Shown: one piece after another, positions 1 to 7,734 of the stretch
How positions within the stretch are numbered: position 1 is the stretch's first letter
Layout: every line of letters starts with the position of its first letter
Assembly: GCA_017620475.1 (NCBI GenBank)
Contig: JAFZQI010000047.1
Span: 1-32,660 of the forward strand
Length of the DNA stretch: 32,660 bases
Direction: 5' to 3'
DNA from: Clostridiales bacterium
GTDB lineage: Bacteria; Bacillota; Clostridia; Saccharofermentanales; Saccharofermentanaceae
Made by a program: the position numbers and the translations under genes
Notes under the pieces: generated by a model
Database searches by the model: none
Seen by the model: only the letters and a program-made list of their open reading frames with translations
Told to the model about the DNA's origin: nothing

Positions 1-1167
<1,167 letters not shown>

Positions 1168-1200
1168 TCGCTGCTTCTGAATAACTAAAGCGTAAAGAAT

Positions 1201-1256
1201 AAATCTCCCGAGACTCAAACAGTTTGCTAACGCAAAACTCGTCTCGGGAGATTTTT
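1201..1256 (+). terminator. Rho-independent terminator of gdhA
   Basis: The 14-nt arm AAATCTCCCGAGAC (1201-1214) is perfectly complementary to GTCTCGGGAGATTT (1241-1254), followed by a T run. The loop is 26 nt. It lies 33 nt after the gdhA stop codon. Confidence 0.93.
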
Positions 1257-1586
1257 CATTTACGTAATATAAATCACAGCAGCGATCAGTACTTGATAGA
1301 GAGATGCTGGCGGGATTTTTTTGAATACAGAAATTATGTCGGCAGTTCGATCTCCAGTTTATTCATGAGCTCTACCACTCTTTGTAACTCGACTTCACCT
1401 CTTCCGTAAACAAAGAGGTATTCCCATTCAAACTGGATCATTATATATCCCATTCGAGCAGTTGCGCAAGAAGGCCTTTCGCAATGGGAGACGGAGGCGT
1501 CAATTCATCATTAATGATGCTCATAGCGTAATCCGTATTCGTAATTCACCTACACAAAAACCCGAGTGAATATCTCCTTCGGATCC
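1257..1586. other. spacer between gdhA and the NADAR gene
   Basis: Apart from the broken minus-strand remnant at 1334-1545 and the minus-strand terminator at 1556-1593, I see no gene, RNA or repeat here. Gdh transcription from the left and NADAR transcription from the right both terminate within or at the edge of this stretch. Confidence 0.5.
1334..1545 (-). pseudogene. frameshifted C-terminal remnant of an unrecognised gene
   Basis: Two short minus-strand frames lie end to end. The first is open from 1545 to the TAA at 1443-1441 and has protein-like composition (starts ITNTDYAMSIINDEL, ends LLAQLLEWDI). The second starts at ATG 1441-1439, overlapping that stop as TAATG, and runs 35 codons to 1334 (MIQFEWEYLFVYGRGEVELQ ... 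KLEIELPT). Both read like parts of one compact alpha/beta protein split by a single frameshift, about 70 residues of C-terminal sequence in all. No plausible Shine-Dalgarno site precedes ATG 1524, and the NADAR terminator sits just upstream, so expression is doubtful. I do not recognise the family. A pair of tiny translationally coupled genes is possible but less likely. Confidence 0.35.
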
Positions 1587-1593
1587 TCACTCG
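1556..1593 (-). terminator. terminator of the NADAR gene
   Basis: On the minus strand, CGAGTGA (1593-1587, overlapping the stop codon) pairs with TCACTCG (1569-1563), with further partial pairing inside. It is followed by GG and five T residues (1560-1556). This isolates the NADAR gene from the remnant downstream. Confidence 0.75.
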
Positions 1594-2441
1594 TCTTCAA
1601 TCTCGTCTTCGTCGAGGTCGAGCACTTCGTCCGGCTGGTTGTTCAGACGGCGGGCAATATCGTAAACATCCTGTTTCATCTCGTAGAATCCGGCGATCGG
1701 AAGACCGTGAGACGCGGCCGATCCGCCCTTGATCAGGGCTTCCCAGTCGCTAAGTGACCGCTCGAAAAGGAACGCGTTCCGGCTTTCTTCAGAGCCCTCT
1801 ACGCATCCGATGGTGTCAGTATAAGCCAGTACTGTCTTGGTGTATTGCGGAATACGAAGGAGCTCGCCTGCCGAGAGTTCCCACTCGGAGATTGGCTCTT
1901 TCTCTTTTGCATCTTCATAGGGGAATACGGCGCCGTCTTCCGTGATACGGAGTTCTTCACGAAGTTCTTCACGCACTTCCATCAGAACCTGTCCCAGAAG
2001 GTTCTCGCCCTTCCATTTGGTAATATCCTGCACCTCCGGATCAGATGTCGAAAGCAGGATGCCCCAGTCCTTATCACGGGGCGAACACTCAGCAAGAATA
2101 GCATTTCCTGTCGCAAGAAGGGTCTCCATCATGGTGGGGTTCTGGGCAAACTTTGCACGGATACCGCGCTTAACAACCACGAACCGGGTCTTTTTCCAAA
2201 GGGCGGCATCGAAATTATCGAAAAATTCTCTTCCCAGAATCTTGCACTGTTCAGGGTCAGCAGTGCGCATGATCTCATCACCCAAAGCGCTCTGACCGAA
2301 CATCATGACCTTCTGGTACATCATAAACTGTTCCGAGTGAAGATAGTGGCGTCCGGCGTAATCGAACTCCGCCGGGTTCCAATTGCAGAAACAGCCGTTT
2401 TCCTCATACTCACGGTGAAATCCGATAATTTCGTTCTTCAT
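1587..2441 (-). CDS. NADAR-family protein (YbiA-like) with C-terminal extension
   Basis: This 284-aa protein has a NADAR domain (NAD/ADP-ribose-related superfamily) in about residues 8-160. Hallmarks in order are NWNPAEFDYAG (20-30), SEQFMMYQK (36-44), AKFAQNP with TLLATG (96-112), AECSPRDKDWGI (117-128) and GENLLGQVLMEVR (145-157). Characterised relatives cleave N-glycosidic bonds, either in riboflavin-pathway intermediates (YbiA) or in ADP-ribosylated guanine in DNA. Residues 161-284 form an extra acidic region of about 120 aa that I do not recognise, ending DLDEDEIEDE. ATG 2441 is chosen because GGGAG lies 5 nt upstream; the in-frame GTG at 2447 would sit on the Shine-Dalgarno site. The gene has its own promoter and terminator. 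No DarT-like toxin is adjacent, so the substrate cannot be assigned. Confidence 0.88.
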   Translation of the reverse strand: MKNEIIGFHREYEENGCFCNWNPAEFDYAGRHYLHSEQFMMYQKVMMFGQSALGDEIMRTADPEQCKILGREFFDNFDAALWKKTRFVVVKRGIRAKFAQNPTMMETLLATGNAILAECSPRDKDWGILLSTSDPEVQDITKWKGENLLGQVLMEVREELREELRITEDGAVFPYEDAKEKEPISEWELSAGELLRIPQYTKTVLAYTDTIGCVEGSEESRNAFLFERSLSDWEALIKGGSAASHGLPIAGFYEMKQDVYDIARRLNNQPDEVLDLDEDEIEDE

Positions 2442-2479
2442 AGCCACTCCCCCTTCTCATACAGGATCAATGTAGCTTT

Positions 2480-2485
2480 ATTGTA
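2480..2485 (-). promoter_or_regulatory. extended -10 promoter of the NADAR gene
   Basis: On the minus strand TACAAT (2485-2480) is preceded by TGC, giving an extended -10 (TGnTACAAT). No good -35 is visible. The predicted start gives a leader of about 30 nt before ATG 2441. Confidence 0.55.
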
Positions 2486-2519
2486 GCAGAAATTGAGGCT
2501 TCGCGCACTTACGCTTTCG

Positions 2520-3851
2520 TCACATGGGCTTATCCGAAAACTCTCCGTCCTGGAAGCCCTCCGGCGGGGTCATGCCTTCAGGGAACTGACCGTCCTGGAA
2601 ATCCTCCGGGTTGAAATCTCCTCCGGGACCTCCCTGACCTCCGGGGCTCCGCTGGCCTCCGGATCCGGGTCCGCCGAAACCTCCGGGCCCCCCGCCGGGG
2701 CCCCCGAAGGTCTGGTTACTCAGTTCCGTTACCTCTTCGCCGTTAACGATCACCGTACCGCCATTGAGCTGTCCCACATTGTCATAGTCGAACGGGAACT
2801 GCGCATTGACTTCCACTGTACCGCCGTTGATATAAAGATTGCCGTTGGCATCGATTCCGTCCGTATCTCCCTGTGCCATGGTGATCCGTACATAACCGCC
2901 GTTGATCTCCACTGTCGGATAGTACGCATCGGACTTTTGTCCGGCATTGATACCGTCATCGGATGCATCGATCGTAAAGTCACCGTCATTGACCAATACA
3001 TACGTACCTTCAAGGCCTTCTGCCGCATCGATCGTATAGACACCACCTTCGAATTCAAGCATGCCGTCTGTATGGATCGCATCATCTTTGCAGTCGATGG
3101 TAAAGGTGCCGGCCGTAAACAGTGCGGAGTCATTTGTATTGATGCCGTCTTCCTTCGCCGTAATCGTGTAGGTGCCACCCGTCATGACCAGATCGTCTTT
3201 GCACACGATTCCGTGTCCGGCCGGGGATGTGATCGTCACACTGCCGTTCCCGTTCATCGTCAGGTCATCCTTGGCATAGATGACACTGTCGATATCGTTG
3301 CTGTCGATCGCGACAAAAGAACCGCCGTTACTGAGGGTGTTTTCGCCTTCCAGCGTGATATACACCTCATCTGCAGAGATCACATAGATTGCTGCGGATG
3401 TCTCGCTATTGATGCTGCAATCACGAAGGATCAGATGCACATCTTCTTCCGAGCTGACATTAATGATGATCATGCCGTTATTCGTTGATCCCGTTACGAT
3501 GTATGTGCCCTCTTTGGTAATGTTGATTTTCCCGATATTCTCCGAAAGCTCGATCTTCTGAGCCGACCCTTCGTCATACGTAATATCCTGATCCTTTTCC
3601 GTCAGTTTCAAAAGTTCCACGTTCCCGGAAGAAGCCTTCCCGGACGATCCGCTATTTTCGGATCCGTTATTTCCGGATCCGCTGTTTCCCGATTGCGCAT
3701 CCGTATTCACGCCCTGATTCGTAACCGTTCCGCTTTCCTCCGAGGAACCGTCCTTACACGCCGCAAGGGCGATGCTTCCTCCCACCAGCATGGCCGCGCT
3801 CAGAGATAGCGCCAATATTTTATTTCTGCTCATATACATTTCTTTTTTCAT
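2520..3851 (-). CDS. Cthe_2159-like carbohydrate-binding lipoprotein
   Basis: This 443-aa exported lipoprotein has basic residues MSRNK, a hydrophobic segment, and lipobox ALAAC with Cys32. A Ser/Gly/Asn linker (about 35-78) follows. The body (about 80-380) consists of repeated short strands such as GTYTITAKEDGINT, GTFTIDCKDDAIHT and DFTIDASDDGINA, the pattern of the beta-helical Cthe_2159 family, whose founding member binds polygalacturonate and calcium. Residues 382-411 are Gly/Pro-rich (GGPGG repeats), followed by an acidic Phe-Pro-Glu/Asp tail. AAGGAG lies 6 nt before ATG 3851. It is the last gene of the VTC-DUF4956 group, 142 bp after DUF4956, a neighbourhood typical of this family in Clostridia. 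Ligand is unknown; extracellular polymer binding is inferred. Confidence 0.85.
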   Translation of the reverse strand: MKKEMYMSRNKILALSLSAAMLVGGSIALAACKDGSSEESGTVTNQGVNTDAQSGNSGSGNNGSENSGSSGKASSGNVELLKLTEKDQDITYDEGSAQKIELSENIGKINITKEGTYIVTGSTNNGMIIINVSSEEDVHLILRDCSINSETSAAIYVISADEVYITLEGENTLSNGGSFVAIDSNDIDSVIYAKDDLTMNGNGSVTITSPAGHGIVCKDDLVMTGGTYTITAKEDGINTNDSALFTAGTFTIDCKDDAIHTDGMLEFEGGVYTIDAAEGLEGTYVLVNDGDFTIDASDDGINAGQKSDAYYPTVEINGGYVRITMAQGDTDGIDANGNLYINGGTVEVNAQFPFDYDNVGQLNGGTVIVNGEEVTELSNQTFGGPGGGPGGFGGPGSGGQRSPGGQGGPGGDFNPEDFQDGQFPEGMTPPEGFQDGEFSDKPM

Positions 3852-3866
3852 CTATGGCTCCTTTCG

Positions 3867-3880
3867 CCCGGTTTCCCGGG
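3867..3880 (-). promoter_or_regulatory. GAAA-capped hairpin ahead of the lipoprotein ribosome site
   Basis: The minus strand reads CCCGG-GAAA-CCGGG: a perfect 5-bp GC stem closed by a GNRA-type tetraloop. It ends 6 nt before the AAGGAG Shine-Dalgarno site of the Cthe_2159-like gene. It could cap or stabilise a processed 5' end or modulate initiation; that role is inferred. Confidence 0.4.
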
Positions 3881-3993
3881 AAATCCTTCTTTCCCTTTTT
3901 CCCTTCCATTTACTTTCATGCAAGAGCTCCTCTCTCTTCCATTCGCTTTCATGTCAGATTCGTTCGCACTCTTCCGATCCATTCATCTTCGCA

Positions 3994-4680
3994 TCAGAGT
4001 TCCTCATTCTCCCTGGGCATCAGGATCGTTACGGCGATCTCCAGATTCCCGTTTCTGCAGCGAAGTTCATCAATCAGTGCTTTTTCCGAGGAGGCATCCT
4101 TCAAAGTAATGTCATAGGCGAGCTTAAAGAGCGAGCCCATTCCGGAAGTCTTCGCGGAAATCAGTTTTCTGGATGTGGTGTACTGATCGAACACCTCGTT
4201 AAATTCCTTCGTGTAATCCACATTCTCCGGCACCGTGATCCGCAGGCTCTTACGGAGGCCGTTATCCTCTTCACCGAAGCCGATCATGCCGTAAAGGATA
4301 AGGACAATGCTCATGATGAGAATAAAGATGCCGGCATAAAGAAGAAATCCCATCCCGCAGAGAAGGCCCGCCGTCATGGCGATAAAGATCGCTGCGATCT
4401 CCCTTGCCGTACCCGGCGCGGAACGAAAACGTACGAGACTGAAGGCTCCTGCAACGGCCACGCCTGCGCCGATATTTCCATTGACCGCCATGATGACGAC
4501 GCATACAACAGCCGGCAGGATGGCAAGCGTTGCGATAAAGCTTTTGCTTCTTCTGGCCCGGTACATATACGCCATCGCAAAAAGAAGGCCGATTAGAAGC
4601 GCAATCGCGATTGGAAGCAGAAAACCCGTAAAGGATACGGTCGTGTTTCCCATAAGTGTATTGTAGATATTCTTAAGCAT
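3994..4680 (-). CDS. DUF4956 membrane protein
   Basis: This 228-aa integral membrane protein has about four hydrophobic segments in residues 10-135 and a cytoplasmic C-terminal domain (about 140-228). The diagnostic DUF4956 stretch GAFSLVRFRSAPGTAREI lies between membrane segments. ATG 4680 is preferred over the in-frame ATG at 4698 because AAGGAGG sits 8 nt upstream of 4680. It overlaps the VTC gene stop by 8 bp, implying translational coupling. DUF4956 proteins regularly occur beside VTC-domain proteins; the bacterial VTC protein here has no membrane segment, so DUF4956 may provide its anchor or channel, as the membrane segments of yeast Vtc proteins do. That role is inference. Confidence 0.9.
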   Translation of the reverse strand: MLKNIYNTLMGNTTVSFTGFLLPIAIALLIGLLFAMAYMYRARRSKSFIATLAILPAVVCVVIMAVNGNIGAGVAVAGAFSLVRFRSAPGTAREIAAIFIAMTAGLLCGMGFLLYAGIFILIMSIVLILYGMIGFGEEDNGLRKSLRITVPENVDYTKEFNEVFDQYTTSRKLISAKTSGMGSLFKLAYDITLKDASSEKALIDELRCRNGNLEIAVTILMPRENEEL

Positions 4681-5545
4681 AGAGGAGTCCTCCTTCATTC
4701 AGCGGATAGGTTTTTCGTTCAGGTTCGGCCGATCGTGCCGGCCCCGTATCTTTGCATATGATTTCTTTGTAGTAATGTCCGTATTTGGAAAAAGAACTGT
4801 GTGTGATATGGCTGTGCGACATGCAGTGCACCAGCCAGAGCGGCATCGCGCCATCCTTAGGGATCTTGACTTCCATCACGGTAAGACCTTTGTCCAGGAC
4901 CGGTTCTCCATATGCTGAAGCCCTCAAAGACAGATCGTGTGTCCTTGCCCGGATGTTACTGTCAAAGGTGATACGGATGTCGTTTCCCGGAGTTGGGATC
5001 CGCCGATCCTGCGCTTCCGGACGGATCGGCGCATAGGCTTCTCGCTCGTAACTCAGAAACACACGGGGCGCCAGATCCTTGCTTTCGAAACGGCGGAGGA
5101 AACAATCGATCTCACGGCCGATCTGCCTGAAATTGGGCTGCTCATTGAAACACTGTTTTTCTCTCACCAGCCCGAGCGGATCATCTTCCTCTCCGGAAAA
5201 CGTTCCGCCGGCACAGAGCCAATCCATGGCCTGAAATTCCGGAATCGCGATCCGTCTTTTATATACTATTCCGTTATATTTTTTCTTTAGTTCCACGAAT
5301 ACATCCTCATCGGAACCGATCTGTTTATAGCTCCGTACGCGAAGCTTTTCTTTATATACCTTCGCATCTAGAGAAGCCCGGATGATCCGGTAATCGGGAG
5401 TATCGAAATAAAGATTGGAGATGGTTGTCTTGCCATACCGGTCAAGCTGCATTCGGCCATCCATCGCTTTTTTGACCTGCTGCAGCGCATCCGGATCAAG
5501 AAGATATTTTTTCTCGTATCTTTCGAAAACCATCTGCGTAGACAT
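4673..5545 (-). CDS. VTC-domain polyphosphate polymerase-like protein
   Basis: This 290-aa soluble protein has the fold signature of the VTC/CYTH-like tunnel enzymes; yeast Vtc4 makes polyphosphate from ATP. Charged tunnel motifs are in place: ERYEKKYLL (8-16), NLYFDT (44-49), KLRVRS (67-72), VELKKKYNGIVYKRR (84-98), SYEREAY (165-171), RITFDSNIR (191-199), MEVKIPKD (224-231) and SFSKYGHYYKE (251-261). The alternating Arg/Lys and Glu residues match the phosphate and metal ligands known from Vtc4, so catalytic competence is plausible. AAGGAG precedes ATG 5545 by about 10 nt. It is the first gene of the group, divergent from the two-component system. Polymerase activity has not been shown for this protein and is inferred from the family. 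Confidence 0.9.
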   Translation of the reverse strand: MSTQMVFERYEKKYLLDPDALQQVKKAMDGRMQLDRYGKTTISNLYFDTPDYRIIRASLDAKVYKEKLRVRSYKQIGSDEDVFVELKKKYNGIVYKRRIAIPEFQAMDWLCAGGTFSGEEDDPLGLVREKQCFNEQPNFRQIGREIDCFLRRFESKDLAPRVFLSYEREAYAPIRPEAQDRRIPTPGNDIRITFDSNIRARTHDLSLRASAYGEPVLDKGLTVMEVKIPKDGAMPLWLVHCMSHSHITHSSFSKYGHYYKEIICKDTGPARSAEPERKTYPLNEGGLLYA

Positions 5546-5575
5546 TTTCTTTCGCTCCTTCTCTTTAATCTTGGT

Positions 5576-5610
5576 TTAAGGTTAGCATGGTAACTTTAAA
5601 GCAACCTTAA
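5576..5610. promoter_or_regulatory. candidate response-regulator operator in the divergent region
   Basis: Three related 8-mers lie in 35 bp. On the minus strand TTAAGGTT (5610-5603) and TTAAAGTT (5599-5592) form a direct repeat with an 11-bp period. A third TTAAGGTT (5576-5583) faces the opposite way on the plus strand. An 11-bp direct repeat is typical of OmpR/PhoB-family binding sites. The site lies between the VTC gene start and the promoter of the response-regulator gene, so it could control both directions. Confidence 0.5.
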
Positions 5611-5654
5611 GCCGAAGCAATTCAAAAAAACCCGTCCGCAAGATCCTTCTGCTG

Positions 5655-5660
5655 TATAAT
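5655..5660 (+). promoter_or_regulatory. -10 box of the two-component operon
   Basis: TATAAT (consensus -10) lies 45 bp upstream of the response-regulator ATG. No consensus -35 stands at 17 bp, which would fit an activator-dependent promoter served by the repeats at 5576-5610. AAGGAG at 5693-5698 is the ribosome site of the first gene. Confidence 0.5.
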
Positions 5661-5704
5661 GGTGTTGATAAAAAGGACAGGTAAGTAAAAATAAGGAGAC
5701 TGGT

Positions 5705-6379
5705 ATGCGTATTCTGCTAGCCGAAGATGAGAAATCCATGTCCCGCGCACTCTGCGCGATCCTTACGAAAAATAACTATGCCGTGGAGGCCGTTGCCGAT
5801 GGGCAGGATGCTCTGGACTTCCTTTTGTCCGGTCAGTACGACTGCGCGATACTCGATGTCATGATGCCGAAGATGGACGGCTTTACCGTCCTTAGGAAGA
5901 TCCGCGAGAAAGGGATCTCGATCCCCGTCATGATGCTCACAGCCCGTACCGAGGTAGATGACAAAGTCGAGGGGCTGGACCTGGGCGCCAATGATTACCT
6001 TACCAAGCCTTTCGAAAGCCGCGAACTTCTTGCCAGACTCCGTGCGATCACGAGGACTACCGCTACGGCTCCGGATAATACACTTCGTTTCGGGAACATC
6101 GACCTTAACCGTGCGACCTTCGAACTGAGCGGTCCTTCCGGGTCTGTCCGGCTCGCCGCCAAAGAATATCAGATGATGGAATACCTCATGAGCAATCCCG
6201 GTGCCTTGATTTCCACGGACCGTTTTATGGAGAAGGTTTGGGGACTGGACAGTGATGCGGATATCAATGTGGTATGGACCAACCTTTCGTATCTTCGCAG
6301 GAAGCTTTCTTCCATCGGAGCCAACGTGAAGATCAAGGCGGCACGAAACGCGGGCTATTCCCTGGAGATCGAGCCATGA
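5705..6379 (+). CDS. OmpR/PhoB-family response regulator
   Basis: This 224-aa transcription factor has a receiver domain in residues 1-120. The acidic pocket is AEDE (6-9), the phosphoacceptor is Asp51 in AILDVMMPKMDG, and LTKPF carries the conserved lysine. A winged-helix DNA-binding domain occupies about 128-222 (LAAKEYQMMEYLM, VWTNLSYLRRKL, ARNAGYSLE). AAGGAG precedes the ATG. The stop overlaps the start of the histidine kinase gene as ATGA, so the two are co-translated. Its position divergent to the VTC-DUF4956-lipoprotein group suggests that it controls that group and itself through the 11-bp-period repeats between them. The signal is not known. Confidence 0.95.
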   Translation: MRILLAEDEKSMSRALCAILTKNNYAVEAVADGQDALDFLLSGQYDCAILDVMMPKMDGFTVLRKIREKGISIPVMMLTARTEVDDKVEGLDLGANDYLTKPFESRELLARLRAITRTTATAPDNTLRFGNIDLNRATFELSGPSGSVRLAAKEYQMMEYLMSNPGALISTDRFMEKVWGLDSDADINVVWTNLSYLRRKLSSIGANVKIKAARNAGYSLEIEP

Positions 6380-7734
6380 TCAAGAAACTGCGCATCCGTT
6401 TTATTCTCACGGCCATGCTGGCCGTCCTTCTCGTTCTGATCGTGATGATCGGCGGGATCAACATTTTCAATTACCGTCAGGTCGTCTCGGAAAGTGACGA
6501 TATTCTTGAATACCTGATGAAAAACGGCGGTGTTTTCCCCACGGACATTTTTAAACTGGGCGACGGGTTTGATCCCGGCCGGGGTGACCCGAACCGGAAA
6601 GACACCGATCTGGAATGGGAAATGGAAGAGACCTGGGAATTCACGCCTCCTCCGGATTTTGCCGGGAGAAGATCCTTCATGCGGATCGAGGAGCGCCGTA
6701 CCGACTCGGCAGAACTGGCGGCCGAGACACGCTACTTCAGCGTTCTTCTGACGCAGGACGAAAACGTTATCCGAACCGACACCAGTTTTATTTCGGCGAT
6801 CTCCGAGAAGATGGCGAACGAATATGCCATCCGCGCTCTGCATAAGAGCGGGTCCACCGGATTTATCGGTGACTACCGTTACATCGTCGGAGATAAAGAT
6901 GCATCCGGCAACCGCCTCATCATCTTCCGTGACTGCGGCGCAAGCCTTGCAAATTTCAGAAACTTCCGCAACATCAGCATCTTCATCGCAGTGATCGTTC
7001 TTCTTCTGGTCGGTGTGCTGGTCTTCTTTGCTTCCGGAAGGATCATCCGTCCTGTCGCCGAAAGCTATGAGAAACAGAAGCGCTTCATCACGGATGCCGG
7101 ACATGAGATCAAGACACCGCTGGCCATCATCTCCGCTGATGTGGAGGTCCTCGAGATGGAAATGTCCGATGCCGAAGGAAACGAATGGATCCCCGACATC
7201 AAACTTCAGACGAAGCGTCTTTCGGAACTGACCCAGAACCTGATCACTCTTTCCAAGATGGAAGAGACCTCCACGGTACTTGAGATGAAGGATCTTGATC
7301 TTTCAGGGATGATGCGGACACAGGCCGGTTCTTTTCAAGCGGTGGCGGTGGCATCCGACAAGACCATATCTTCAAAGATCGAGGAGAATGTGCATATTCA
7401 GGGTGACAAGAAGTCCATCGATTCCCTGCTTTCTATCGTACTGGACAACGCCGTGAAGTACTGCCCCGAAAACGGACATATCGATATATCTCTCACGAAG
7501 GCCAAGAAGGGGGCGCTCATCGAGGTCACCAACGACACCGGGGAGCCGATCTCTTCGGAAGACTGCAAGAATATGTTTGAACGCTTCTATCGGACCGATG
7601 CGTCCAGAAATTCTTCGACCGGAGGACACGGGATCGGCCTTTCCATCGCACGGGCCATCGTCGAAAAGCACAAAGGCCGCATCTTCGCGGCCTCAAACGG
7701 AGAAAAGAAACTCACGGTTTCCATTATGCTATAG
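6376..7734 (+). CDS. membrane sensor histidine kinase
   Basis: This 452-aa kinase is partner of the preceding response regulator. Transmembrane segment 1 is at about 9-30, an extracytoplasmic domain of about 170 aa follows (31-198), and transmembrane segment 2 is at about 200-220. No clear HAMP domain separates it from the HisKA domain with phosphoacceptor His243 in DAGHEIKTPLA. The HATPase domain has the N-box (LDNAVKYC, Asn358), NDTGEPI in place of the usual DxGxG G1 box, the F-box FERFYRTD, and G2 GGHGIGLSIARAIV. ATG 6376 overlaps the regulator stop and begins a positively charged N-terminus; in-frame starts upstream lie inside the regulator gene. The 3' end overlaps the convergent GT-C gene by 11 bp. 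The sensor domain is acidic and matches no family I recognise. Confidence 0.94.
   Translation: MIKKLRIRFILTAMLAVLLVLIVMIGGINIFNYRQVVSESDDILEYLMKNGGVFPTDIFKLGDGFDPGRGDPNRKDTDLEWEMEETWEFTPPPDFAGRRSFMRIEERRTDSAELAAETRYFSVLLTQDENVIRTDTSFISAISEKMANEYAIRALHKSGSTGFIGDYRYIVGDKDASGNRLIIFRDCGASLANFRNFRNISIFIAVIVLLLVGVLVFFASGRIIRPVAESYEKQKRFITDAGHEIKTPLAIISADVEVLEMEMSDAEGNEWIPDIKLQTKRLSELTQNLITLSKMEETSTVLEMKDLDLSGMMRTQAGSFQAVAVASDKTISSKIEENVHIQGDKKSIDSLLSIVLDNAVKYCPENGHIDISLTKAKKGALIEVTNDTGEPISSEDCKNMFERFYRTDASRNSSTGGHGIGLSIARAIVEKHKGRIFAASNGEKKLTVSIML

Noticed and set aside
1587..2441. DarT/DarG-type toxin-antitoxin locus
   Set aside because: NADAR can replace DarG as antitoxin, but no ADP-ribosyltransferase is adjacent and the gene is transcribed alone.
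2493..3488. 331-codon plus-strand open frame
   Set aside because: It is antisense to the Cthe_2159-like gene; the regular repeats of that gene keep the opposite strand open. No start signals.
7724..7734. 11-bp overlap of convergent genes as a sequencing error
   Set aside because: Both C-termini look complete; short convergent overlaps are common.
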